From assembly GCF_900496995.4 (NCBI RefSeq), contig NC_044024.1:16990698-17054697 (forward strand): a stretch of 64,000 nucleotides of DNA, given 5' to 3'. How positions within the stretch are numbered: position 1 is the first letter of the stretch; each line of letters begins with the position of its first letter. This document shows positions 1 through 13,100 of the stretch, one piece after another. The position numbers were made by a program, and so were the translations under genes. The notes beneath the pieces are model-generated. The model searched no databases. It was not told the origin of the DNA and saw only the letters and a list, made by a program, of their open reading frames with translations. Source of the stretch: Aquila chrysaetos chrysaetos. Taxonomy: Eukaryota > Chordata > Aves > Accipitriformes > Accipitridae.

Positions 1-1055
1 ACAATTCAAGCACCATCTGTATCAGTAATTCATTCCAGATAGTACAGTTATTTAGCATGAGTTCCCCATGTCTGGGCACCATTGCCTAGAGCTCTCAAAA
101 GTGTATTTAGAAATCAGTTGTCCCACTGAGGAGACTAATAAAGTTTTTAGTTTGAACATATCTAATCCCAGGAATGACTGAAAGTTGTTCTCTGCTTAAG
201 GTGTACCAAATCAGTTGCTGTTTAGTTCTTTTCGGTGCATGCGCCTAGTTGTAAACCTACTAGCCAGGTTTCCCTAGACATTTTTTCATGTGTATGCCTA
301 GAAAGGCTGTCTAGAATGATCTGGAGGATTTTCTGTATTTACGCAGAACATCTCAGCATCAGGTAGCTTTGCTTCCTGCAGCTCCAGCAGGGCTGCTAAA
401 CATCTGGATAGCTTAGATGTGTCTGCACACACAGTAACTCTGATGTGTGACAGCATCAGGTCCCGAGTCTGCCCTGACAACAAAGTGCCAACATTCCCAC
501 TACGCTATAGCATTACCATTAGCCAGTGCATTTGTAATGCAGTGCTAAAGAGAAAAGTCTTCAGTGCTGTTTTGGAGAAATTTCATTTTTTATTACAATT
601 AATACAATTACAATTGTGTCACCCCTGGCAATTAGCTATTATTCAAATGATAAGGGGGGAGGTGGCAAAGGAATATCTAGTAAACACAAGCCAATTAAAG
701 TCACCTTATACACATAGCAGATATAACACTGAGGTTAAGGTTTTTCGGAGTTTCAAGGAACTCGGATCCCCAGTCAATGAGATCTAGCCAACTGTGTAGC
801 ACAGGTACTTCTGAACACGGTACTTTCACCTCATGTATTTTTTAATGCTGCCCTCAAAGTTCACCATTTCAGCACCACTGTGTTGAGTGGAGTACAGGAC
901 TTTTTCCATCATAACACTTTAGCAGCCAGGATTGCTTTTATGATATAAAACCAAAAGATGCCTAGTCTGAAAGGACTTACAATTCAAATAGGTCCTGTCA
1001 GCCTTATGTAGAAGAGTTCAAGCACCCAAAGTAGCAAAAAATAAGTCCTCATTAC
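1..1055. other. Intronic sequence left of KIAA1210 exon 7; no supported exon
   Basis: AT-rich sequence that should be the following KIAA1210 intron. A minus-strand open frame at 483-298 ends in a stop but has no good polypyrimidine acceptor and no family motif, so it is not called. The large downstream exon of the family is not here. Confidence 0.6.
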
Positions 1056-1158
1056 CTTCCCAATCACTTTTATACTGGTCACTCTCAAGTAATTCTGTTG
1101 AATTTCCCTTCTTTTCTGGAGTTGCAGGAAGACATGTTTCATTTTCCAGCTGTTCCAC
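1056..1158 (-). CDS. KIAA1210: KIAA1210 coding exon 7
   Basis: Acceptor CACCTCATTAG and donor GGGAAG|GTAATG flank 103 nt. The frame continues as VEQLENETCLPATPEKKGN, then STELLESDQYKSDWE, with one base left over. It is acidic with no domain. The splice sites and open frame are sound, but I recognise no conserved motif, so this is less certain than the upstream exons. The next exon must lie left of 1056, probably outside the window. Confidence 0.75.
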
Positions 1159-4100
1159 CTAATGAGGTGCAGTAAGATATTTTAATTAAAGAATAATGCA
1201 CAAAAATTGTATTTTATACACAGACACGTTTATCAATACTCAAAACATAGTCACAAAACCCTCATCCTGTAATTTACCAACACTGTGGGTAATGTACTAT
1301 TCCAGTTAAAAACCTAAAAATCATTCGTGTTTAAAATGTCAAAGGCAGCCCATTGATCTCTCTTGAATCTGAAACATTCCGGGATTGACATATTCTGAGT
1401 GAACAAGTATGTTTTTAAGACATGGCTTGGTATAGAAGAGACCAAGCCAGAGACATTATCATCAATCTGATATCGCTGACTGACACTCCACAATTAGCTT
1501 CTCTCCTTCAGCACTGTAGTTGTACCAGCTGCAGCACAAAGAATATCCAGCAAAGATGCTGGAGGGCCCAAGTTTCCAAGAAAACTTCATTCTGTTTACA
1601 CTCATTCTGTGTTACTCTTTATTTCTGCCACACTCCAGCTCAACAACCTTTTCTATCTGGTGAACTTCAGCTTCACAACGTGTTTCCTAGAAGGCAGGAT
1701 GAGAAGCATCTCATCCTAATTTCCCACATGCAGAGCCACATGCCTTCCCAAAGTCCTTCAGTCTTTCCTCTGACATACAAAGAATTAAGTTAAAGCTAAT
1801 CTGAAATTGTTTGTAGAAATAGACTTAGGCTTCTTTAAAACTGAAAACTAGCTTTTCAAACAACAGGAATGTTTTTACAAACAAAGTGTAACCCACAACT
1901 TCTTTGGCTAAAAAATGAAAAAACAAAGTTGCACTTGTCTTCAGCTCCCATGATACTGAAGTCTCCCAAGTCTTTTTTGATTGGTTGGTTGGTGGAAAAT
2001 AGGTGGTTTCCCTTCTTCCAATGGAAGAAAACCAAGAAAAAGTATAGGAGTGAGGATAAGAGAGAAAAAAAAATTAAAAAAAAAAATTAAAATAATAAAT
2101 AAAAATTCATATCCATTCCCTTCTGTGAGGTGATTCTTTTCCAGAAAACACTTACCTGGGGTGTTTGCTGATTCTTGTTGGTAAAGCCTTTTTGTTTCCG
2201 GGGGTTTATGGCAATCCTGTGCCTGGCTGCTGACGTGTCCAGGCAGCCAAGGGGACTGGCAGGGATGGTGAAGTCAACGGGAAGAAAGCTGCTGCCTCGT
2301 GAGCCCGGGGCCCCTGGAGTGGCAGAGGATGAAGGACTGATGGGCCTGGAGGAAGCTCCAGAAGGTATCTGTAAAACACAAACACATCACTATACATTTT
2401 GCTTGGCTTCCCCACATCTCTGAAACAATTCCTTTGCTAGCTCATTCCATTTCGGAAGCCTGAAATGGTTGTATGTTTGGACATAAATCCTCACTTTAAA
2501 ACGCGTGTCTAATGTCGCCTCTGCGTAGAGATTACTCAGTTCTGTGTGTTCAGCTGTAAGTTACACAAAAGTGAGAAATACCTGTCTCTCCCTCTCCCAC
2601 AGTAAGAGCCTCAGCTTGTCCTCTTCCCAGTTTTTATCTGAAAAACCATTTGCAATATATGTATGCACCAGCAGGAGACACTGGTGCAGTTTTTATAGCT
2701 GCCTTTTCATCCCAATAATTTGACACATTGCAGGAATACGTTATTAAAAAGCCACAAAAGTAGCATGGATGCTTGCTCCTCATTATCCCTATTTCTAAGA
2801 AAGTTACCATAGCCACTTTGCTCTTTTAATATCCACTCTCCCAGGAAAATCAAATGCTTCCCTCCAACAAGTATCCCAGAACTATCTTTCAGACAGTGAT
2901 GTGGATCTCACCCTCACAGGAATGCTGTTCTGGGGAACTAAACAGCAGTAACCTTAGATTATGCTATCAAAATAAAGGGTTTACATAAGTGTTTGTAGAG
3001 AAACCCCTAAACATGCAGTTTGACTGGTTTTGTTACTGTTTTGAAACGTAGACAAGACTTTCTGGAACACTTGCAAAATTCCACAGACATGCCAAACAAG
3101 CCTCATTCAGCATAACATACCTGCTATTTTGGCTTCAGCCATAAAGCTAGGTGAAACACAGCCATTTAACTGTGCATGTCATTCAGATTTTAGTTTTGTT
3201 TAAGCTTAGGATATAATACAGCATTGAAAAAATGTGTGCTGATGAAATTTTAAAGATAATGAAAGCATCTTCCCATCTGATCTACAAAAATTGTCTAGGT
3301 ACATTGCTTTGTGTTTAAGGTAGCTAAAATTAATTTACTTATTCTCCGTTGAATTTTTTTAGTTCCTAGATCTGAAATAAACCACAACAGAATGTGGTAT
3401 GACAGATACAGACTCTTCTCATGAAACATTTACACATTGTGAAAGAGAGAAGGAAGAACACATCTAGTAAATAAGCTAACTATTGTTATAATTCTACAAG
3501 AGTAATGATAAACCTGTCAGGATCACTAGAACTTACAAAAATAGTAACATTGTTACTCATTTCTACATACAAGTTCTTCTGCCTTTCAATTATAAAATTA
3601 CAGTTGTGCTTATTTAATATAAAAACACCTGAAGCTAGTATCTGAGCTACTGCTGTACATAAATGGCAAATTCTCTACTCCACTGAAGGTTCAGGGTATT
3701 TTTTTCTCTTGAGCACTGACAGTTGGTATCTTCTCTCAAAGACAGGGGAGCAGACACAAGATTTCCACATCAGTGTTTAAGTGTAAGATAAATTTGGTGT
3801 TTGTTGGTTATCAGGCAGATGCAGGAGCCTGCACAAGGAGAACACTGCAGCTAGGAGGCCCATTTCCTAAAAAGCGCTTGTGCCAAAACACTGTCCTCAG
3901 CCCCACAAGCTGAGACCCTGTGTTTTGCTTTTAATCAGTCCGGGTTGACGATGCCAACAAGGAAGTTAGATTTCCGTAAAGGCTATCTGGCAAAGGCAGG
4001 GTAATGTGGGTTAATGTCTCTGTGAAGTCACTTGCTGCTTGCTTCGAGTGATAGCCTCACATTTAGCTTTAGATTAGTCAGAAAGTGGGTATTTATAAGT

Positions 4101-7100
4101 GTGGAGGGCACTGAGAAGTTACATGGGTGGTACATCAGGATTTCACACAGAGGTGACAGCAGCATGAAGCTCTTGGAAATCCCAGTGAAGCAGCACAGGG
4201 CAAAGAAATGAAGTAACCATCATCTGCAGCAAGATCAATACAATAGTAAAATGTAAACCACTACACTGTGTGTAACTTCAGATTGCTTAGGCTCAAATCC
4301 TCTTTTTCCTTTACTAAATATACAACACTGTTAAATGGAATAGTTGGTGTAGATTTCTTGGTGCTTTTCACAATTGTCCTCATCTTTGGGATGAGGTTAT
4401 TTGGTTTAACAACTTGTGTTCTGCTAGCTCAAATCCTGGTATTACATAAATAGTTTCAAAAGTTACTGATAAAAATGATGATTATTTATGAAAAGGTTTT
4501 TTATTTTAGGCAAACATAGCAGCAAGATTTCTGCTAAGCCAAACTGCTGACTAAGAAAAGTATTTGGGTAAAGGAACATACATGGTCCTATAGAGAAGCC
4601 AGCCAGATTCCTAGTGAGTTGGGGAGAAAAAGGAAGAGCCTTTAAGTGGGGAATTCTGTGCAATAAGACAGAAAAAAATTTCTCCTGTCCCTGTCTTTCC
4701 TTCTCATAGGAGATGAGGTTGTAAGACTGAAAGAGCTCAAAGACTTCAGAACTGGATAGAAAAGGGCTTTTTGCATTGTAAGGAAAAAACAGTATGCAGG
4801 CTTACAAAATGGAGCATTTTAGTCTAAATATAAAATGGGAGATATGTTAATAAAATGTACATTAAAGATAAAATATATACAAGAAGTTATTAAAAATAAT
4901 GACAATCCAAGTTACCTAGATCACTTGGGCCTCTAAAGTTGTGTAACTAGTAGTGTGCTACGAGGGGGGAGACATTGCTTTATCTTTCTGTCTCCAAAGC
5001 AAAAGATCTAGAAATGACTGAGCAGGAGACTGTCTGATCTCAACCACGGACAGGGAAGTTTAGCTGGTCTTACCCAAAGATTGCTCTCTTCCTTCTCAAA
5101 GGCTGGCCCAAGAGACAGCAAAAGGGAAAGCTTCCTTAGCAGTAGTGTTGGCACTAACTGTTTGACCCTCAAGATACTGCTCTGGCTCCTTAAGGCCCTC
5201 TTCATCAGGAAGGAATCTTCTAAGAACCCTGCTACCTCCTCTTTACTTCTGGGCTATTCTCAGTTTCACAGAGGCTTAAATTGTGTTCTCTCTGGTAAGC
5301 TTCTCAAACAGGGATTCTGTATGGAGGACTGCAAAGGTTGGGCCAATATAGCCCGTAGCTGTTCTGGACCCATAACTATTCCTCTTGTCAGCTAAATGGC
5401 AGATTACGTTGCTTATACAATTGCAAGGGCTATCCCATGAATCGAATCAGTTCTGTTGGAGCGGTGGCGGCCTCTGTCACTGGCATTTGAAGACCCCATT
5501 GCCATAACTGTGGTCTGAGTGGTCTTTCAGGCATTATATTAACACTGGAGAAAGGCAATATAAGCAAACCTTGCAGGCCTGTCTTGAAAGCGTGAGATGG
5601 GCAGGAACTCAACTCAGCTTCAAGCAGCAGGGTCAGTCAAGGTAAAGGTCCCCTAGGCTCCTCTCTAAAAATATGACCTCCATAAATTTTTCCAAGCTGG
5701 TCAAGGAATAGACTGGGTTGGTCTGACAGCAGAACCTGCTGCTTCTGATGGTCACTTATCATCCAAAGAAAACTGCAAATTAACACAGACCTTTTCCTGC
5801 AGAATACCTGGCATCAGAAAGGGCCGATCCTGCAATTATTTCCCATGATAAGAGAGATGCAGGGCATTGCTCACAAACTACTGCTGACAGCCAGGTTTTA
5901 TTAAGCTGTTACTGCTGTTGGGTGTTGCGGCCCTGGGACATGGAAGTGGAATTGAGGTGCTTTGCCTTGTCCAATTTTCAGTTGTGTAACTTTACAGATT
6001 CATACTGTGTCACAGAGCTGACTGCTGTTCACACAAACCACTTACCAGTAGATTTCCGCCTCTCTTTATTTGGTTCTTATTCAAAACTCTATGAGAGGTA
6101 CATTTTCAGTATCATTTGCATCACTCTGGACTGTTTATGAATTGTTTGCTAGCATACATGATACCCAGAATAGATTAAAATTAAAAAAAAAAAAAAAAGA
6201 TTATTGTACTGGCTCCATACAGACACCACACATGCTGTCTCAGGGAATTTTATTAGCAGGAAAAGTAGCTATTTACCTGTTCATCTTCACTGTCTGTCCC
6301 ACCTAAACTCAAAGAGCTATGACGCTGAACAGGGTTGGAAGACTGTGGGATAAAATAAGGAAAAGGGTAAGTCAAGGGAAGTATCACATTGAATTATCTG
6401 GGACTGGATATCCAGTGCTAATTATGAGAAAACACAAGAGGAAAGATAAAGGAAGGGTCACTATGTCCCTGCCTCACAGAGTAGGTTTCATTTGTTCACT
6501 GGGGATCAAACATAAAGTAGGGGAGCTTTATCGTGCTAGGAGACATGCCATGAAGGTTGACCACATGAGGCAATACATTTTATAAAGTTATTTTGGCTTA
6601 TTGTTTTAAGATCTTCAAATTTACAAATGCTCACATGCTCACTCAAGTCCAAAATCATGCATCTATTGTGAGAAGGCAATTCCTAAGAAAGAAGATAACC
6701 CAAACCCCCTCTAAGTCCCATCAGGACCTGTTCTCCTCAGACTCATAGGATTGTCTCTTTCCTGTCAATTTAACTAATATTGCCCTGGTTTTGAGCTATT
6801 TCATTCCAAAACCAGTAATTGTTTAAGATTCTCTTGCAGTCCCCATTATTTTTGTTTTCCTCACTGGCTTTAACACACCCAAAAACATCTTCCCCTTTCA
6901 CAGGTGCAGGAAACTGCCAATCTCTGCAGCTCTTTGAAGCTGGAAGACATGGGAAGTTCATTTGCGCAGTGTGAGTACCTCAGCTTGTTCTCAGACTGGA
7001 AGTGGAACAGTCACAGTAACACAACAATCACCCGTGAATAATTGACTTGTTATGTTTTCTGCCATACGGACCTGCCAGGAGAGACTGCCTTGCCCAAAGG

Positions 7101-10100
7101 CACTGAGAGCTGCCATATCAACTGAATTTCTCTCCTCCTTCCCTAATGATATAGGTCACAACTGCCCCAGCACTGGTCTACATAAAAGCACAGAAAATTG
7201 TACTCAGAAGGGGTATTTGTAAGGCCACTTCCTAGGCACCCCTCACAATTACAAGTCCACGATCCACCTAGGTAATTTGTTCTAGTTCTGACTGATCTGT
7301 TCCATCAGATTTTATCACAAGCAAGCAAAAAGGCCTTCCCCTTCTCCAAGAAGATTTTACTTTTTCTGTACAGGTGGTCACTAAAGTGTCATAACAATTA
7401 TACCTTGCTTGGTGAATCTGTCAGAACTTCATGAAGGGTTGAAATTTCAGGAGGGCTCCTAGGTAAACCATCATCTTCAGAAACAGCACCTGCATCTTCC
7501 AGTTTCTTCCCAGTTATAACAAGGGGAGGTGAACCAAGTCTGATGTTCTGCTGCAACTGAAGCTGTGGTTGAAAAGAAATTTAGAATATAGACTTTCAAT
7601 GGCATTATTTATAGGGGACATTTTGGACACTTTTACCCCAGTTGCTCCCAACAGGCATGCAGAATCCCTTAGTTAACAGAAATACTTGAAGAAACACACC
7701 ATTTACAGAAAACAGCCACTAATAAAATTTTCTTTAGTTACATTCATCAAGGACCCATCATTAGAACTAGCTCTGGTACAAAATTAAAATCAAAATCAGT
7801 TTTATTCAGTAAGTTACCACAGACAGAAATGTCACCATTCCAGGAAACTTAAGGCAGTTTAATTTAGGATTAAATTTAAAACTTTAAAAATTCTAGATTT
7901 AAGTATTCTTTAAATAATTACATGTATGCAGATGTCCCAAATAGTCATACAAAGTATTGTCAGTCAGCAGTTCCCAACCCCAGGTTTATGTGGTCAGCTT
8001 TCCTTCACAAAGCCCTTCCGAATATTGAGAGCTTGTCACCACCCTCTCCTGCACAAGTAGCTGAGTCCCACTTTTTATACAAAGAACATTTAATTCAGTT
8101 TCTGGTCCCCCCTAATGAATTGCTTGTTAATTTTCCCCAGCATCACATCCTGGTCCTGTCTACAGCAGGAACGATAACGGCAGCCAGGAACAACTTTGTT
8201 TGTAAAGGAGTATGGTGATTCTTTTCCAAGATTGCACAAAAGAATGCTCTGGCAGGCCCTGACCCTAGAAAAATAAAACAAAGTCTGCAACCTCACAAGC
8301 AGCCAGATGTTCCCTCAAACTAAAAAAGTTCAGAACTCAGGAAACACCACTACTAAAATTCTTGGCTTAAGTCTGTCGGCTATGTCAAAGCTGGAATAGA
8401 AACAAGCCTGAACAGAAAATCTGTCCTTCAACTAAAAACGTCTCAACTGAATATTCCCAAGAAAAATATGCAGACCTGTTTTTTTTTCTGTTTCTTTGCT
8501 TATTAAACCAGATTGGGAAATTCTAGGCCTAATTCTGTGCTCTTCTGCAAGCTATGCATTCATTTATATCTCTGTAAAATAGATCTAAATAGCTGCCATT
8601 CTTATTCAGCAAGATTCACTTGGAATGTAATTCCTATAGATCTAACAGCTACACAGGGTAGCACAATGTCACCCTTTAATCCACCAGTCCCCCAGTTCAA
8701 ACAGCTTTCTTGCCCTTTTATCCACAACAATCCAAGAAATATCACCAATATGATCTGCAAAAGCAGGACTGTCGACAAACTGCACAAAGATTGCAATATA
8801 TGGGCAAAACAAGACATACAACATACTTGTGCACTTCATGGGAAGGAAAACAAAGGAAGTCAATTTTGTTTTTCTCTCTTTTCACGACTTCCCATCTTTG
8901 ATTTATTAAATTTATTACATGCAGACAGCAAAGTGTTGTGGGGGAAACTGAATTTACAGTCTGCCTTCTACTGGTAGAAGTTAATTTACATTGCTAAGAA
9001 AATAACAGCTTTTATTAGTGCTTGGCTTTTATTCTGACAAGAGTGAAGCTCACAGAAAAAGGCTGTCTTTTATGGCTATAAAAATAGTACTGGCAGTATT
9101 ACGTTACCATGCAGGATGATGGATGGATGAAGAGAGGCCACAGTGGACTGGAGATAGCATGAAAAGAGCTTTTTTTCCCCAACAAAGGTCTGTCATATAT
9201 AAACATGATCTCTCCTGCTACTCCTATTATTATACAAGAAACACCCTGAATTGAAGCTTAGCCTATTTTGCAGTCTTATGGAGGAACAAGTCCCTCTGTG
9301 CATCTTCTATTACTTAACATGTGATGCAATTGTGTTTTGCAACACAAAGTTCACACTGAGCAGAGGAAGAATTTCAATGGCCTTTGGCTGCCTTATCAAC
9401 AGTTTGTTTTCAGTCTCTGGAAAAACCTTAAAATTTTATCTCAGTGCTCTGAGCTGGGCAATTATTTAAATGCAATTAATATAACCAACAGTTGATAATG
9501 GAGCTGTCAAGGAGGGTTCAGTATGTGCCTTGGAAGAAGGAAATGACCTAGCAGAATACAGTATCCTTTGCTGGCAGAGATCAGTAGAATAATGACATAA
9601 ATAAAGCTGTCACTAAGAGTGCCCTGACATATCCATCATCCCACACACTTACACAGCCGCTGGTGCTATCATGTACAGTGAAAACATCAGAGTCAGAATT
9701 TCCAGAAAGAATAACATATAAATAATATATGAAGAATAACAGTGTAAGGGACGTGCTACAGTATAAATAAATGGCCTTAACCCAAAAGCAGTAGCTATGA
9801 AGTAAAGAATGGAAATCCCATTGGAAGAGGACATACTCATTAAGGAAAGTTTCCAAGAGTCCATGAACTGGATTCATGTCACTCACACACTATGAGACCT
9901 GGGCAAGGCTTAAAGCACCAGGACTGCTCAGAGATCCAAAGAGCAGCTTCCAAGAGGCAGAATAGATCCAAAAGTAGTAAATCTGGCTTTGGACACTTTA
10001 GTCAACAAAGTCTTAAAGCACACAGCAGAGGAATCAAGCAACAGAGTTTCCTAGGAGACAGCTAATACAAAGCAGCACCATGAATGAGGGGAAGATGTTC

Positions 10101-13100
10101 TCACCTGCAAAGTTTTCACTCTTCCAGGTATGTTTTCCTGAGACAACGTGTCACCTGCCACACTTCCTGGTGCAGACTCAAAAATGAAGACACTGTCATG
10201 GGACAAGGCTTTGTTTCCCATGCTTCCTTTGGGGCTGGGAAGGAAGGAAGAGTCATCAGTGCACTGGGTACAGCCCTCCAACACTTCCCTGCACTACTTC
10301 ACCAAGGCAGAGGGATCATAAAGAGCCCAGGGTAGGATGCATCTTGCTTAACTTCAGATTTCTGCATGTTAGCTGTCTAAAGTAGTCACTGCTATCTCCT
10401 TTTATACTCAGAAGCAAGGAAGAAACACTTTTTAGGATGATGATCAAATGCAGGTGTCTCTTTTCAGACGTACTCAGCATCTGCATTGAACACACAGGCC
10501 AATCTATGTGGACTAGAGAGGGAGTCCAAGGTGATTAGGTCAGATGCTGAGATTTAATTGGATGCATGCCACCCTGAGAGACGTCTACAGCGCTGAGGAG
10601 GGCGACAGGAGTCCCCTGCCCTCCTTTGGTGGGAATGTGCCTAGCACGAGACATTCAGGATACAACCTTTGCAGCCTGGTGTGTATCATACCTGCCAAAG
10701 ATTGTGGATTATTTTTCCCCTTCTTGCACATGCAGGCAAAAAAATGTAATTCCGCTATATTAACAAACTTGATTCAAACCCTCTCAGGTCCAGCAATAAA
10801 AACAGTTCTGTTCACCTGTATCATGAACACCGCCAGATCCCAAGCATATTAAAAAATGTAGACAAGACAAGTGTCCATGGCCACAGTTACATACCTATCC
10901 ATGGCCAAGTTAAAGTACCCAGATGAGATATTCCTGCCCTGCTTCTGTGCTCACTGGGTGTTCAGCCCAGTGAAGCACTGATGAGTTCCCACAAGAGCTG
11001 TTAACTGAGTTGTAATCAACTGAAATTGATTGGGGTTGGGCTATTAGGTTGTGCAAGGCACATTTTGCACTTGAGTTTATAGGACAGCAGTTCTCCACAC
11101 AAATAAGGCCTGTGACTTATTTCATCATTAGAGTGAATGAAGCCATCCCATCTTTTTGTGTGTTTGATTTTAGAGTCCTTTTGAACATGAAAGACACTCT
11201 ATATGGGCAAGACATAATTTTACTGCATTCAGAAAGACAGTGTCATGCAAATTTTATTTACTGTAATGTATATTCATTACTAGTTGGCGTATTTTATTTA
11301 CTGCAAAGAATGCATGTGCATTAGGATGTATTAACCTTTTTAATTGGGGATTTCCTCACTTTCTTTACTTGGAATTCTTTAGCATTAAGAGCTGAGGTTT
11401 CCTTGTTCTTCAGACTGCCAGTACAAGATCTCTTTCTTTCTTTCTCTCTCTGCATATGTATCATACGTGTTTGCAAGAGAATTACTGGATTTTCTTCTGG
11501 CAGTCACAAAAAGAGCATTGGATTAAATATAGAATTAACTGCAGCTTTGGTACAGATGAGTCTCTTATGCGCAAATATACATTCATTTGTAATTCCAGGG
11601 TGTATTTATATTTGCACTGAAGCTAAAGATGCACTGTTAGCTAAACCCCCAGATGTTTTAGCCACTGTACCTCCACACTGATTTCCCTAGACAGATGCTC
11701 AATTCATTCATGTGTAGCAACACTTGAGCCACCATGACTGAGGAAATGATGGGACTCTACAGCCAGCAATAAAGCCACTCCTGAACTCATTATGGCCTGC
11801 ACTATCTTCCACTTATTGTTGCAACCCCACTCCTTTTATTAGTGTTTGAGGTAGGGGAAAGAAAGGTGACACACTTCCTTCAGGCAGCCACTGTCTCAAA
11901 AACAACTGCAGCCTGCCAAAGGAGTGAGTGTTCATTACAAAGTCCGGGACAATTTTACATGTTGCCCCAGCAGTTTTTCCTGCTCAGAGCTTTTTAACTG
12001 GAAGAAGACCATTTGGGACCCAATTTTCCTCTATGTAACGTCTTCTATCCTTTTGATAATACAGAAAAGATGTTGTCCATGGCACATGCTTTAACTTTGC
12101 CATCAAGGTTTTTCCATTTCCATTCAAAACTCATACCTCTCGGAAGATAAAGAGGCAGCGGCACGTAATGCTCCCTTCCCCTTCACAGATGCCCAATTCC
12201 ATTGATTCCCTACAGCACCTTGACATCTGGGCACATCCCCTTGGCTGTTACAGGAAGGATTTGGCACATCTGGGGGTTTGGTCTCTGGTTAGTATTCAGA
12301 AAAGTTAAATTTTAGAAATATTACATGGTTAAAAAAAAAAGGGGGGGGGGGGGGGAGAAAACCAGTGCTTCTGCCTCAAGAACAAACAAACAGCAGCATT
12401 GTTCTAGGATTGGTTTTGATATTCTGCATGCCAGAAATTACAAAGCTCAGGGTCCTGCTATAAACCCTTCACAAGTTTTATTCCCACTGGCTTTCAGGAT
12501 CAGGTTTTCCAAAGGATTATGTTGTTCAGTCTCTCTAGGCACTTACAAAGCGTGCTTATGCCATGCAGGGTCTGGACATGATGGGGTTTTCAAGTAGCAC
12601 AAACATAGCCTCTAATTTTTTTTGGATAGTCCATCTAATCCTATCTCTAAGGGAAAAAACAGAAGGGTTTTACTCACTTCCTGATCTCTGATCTTGCAAA
12701 ACAGTTCATAATCACTGGAGGATAGTGCTGAGGTAAACAGCAATTGGACATAAAGTACTTGGTTAAGGGCAAGAGAAAGAGTTCGTACCCACACTGCCTC
12801 TGGATCAGACAGCTGATTTTAAGCCAGATCCCTCCTATGGGCTGATGGGGTAAGCTCAGCTGTTCCTAAGCTTTTTGGACTGGGTTAGCTGAGTCACTCT
12901 AATTACCCTTACCCTAGGGGACTGGTTGTGTGGTCACTTACTCTGTTGCTGTTACGCTAACAAACAAACTAAAGAGATTGTTGTTTCATTCACAGATCAT
13001 TTTCATGATGCGGTTGCATAAACACAACAGAGAGAGTGGGGAAAGGTGGGGCAAGAAGGAACAAGCACCCATGAGAAAGTAACATCTATAAGCTGTTCCA

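Noticed and set aside
298-483. Minus-strand frame with an 'LSRCLAALLELQEAKLPDAE' segment as a terminal KIAA1210 exon
   Set aside because: No convincing polypyrimidine acceptor, no family motif, and the family has a large exon at this point, so a short terminal exon is unlikely.
8513-8977. 154-codon plus-strand open frame
   Set aside because: Lies antisense in a KIAA1210 intron, has no domain and no evidence of selection visible.
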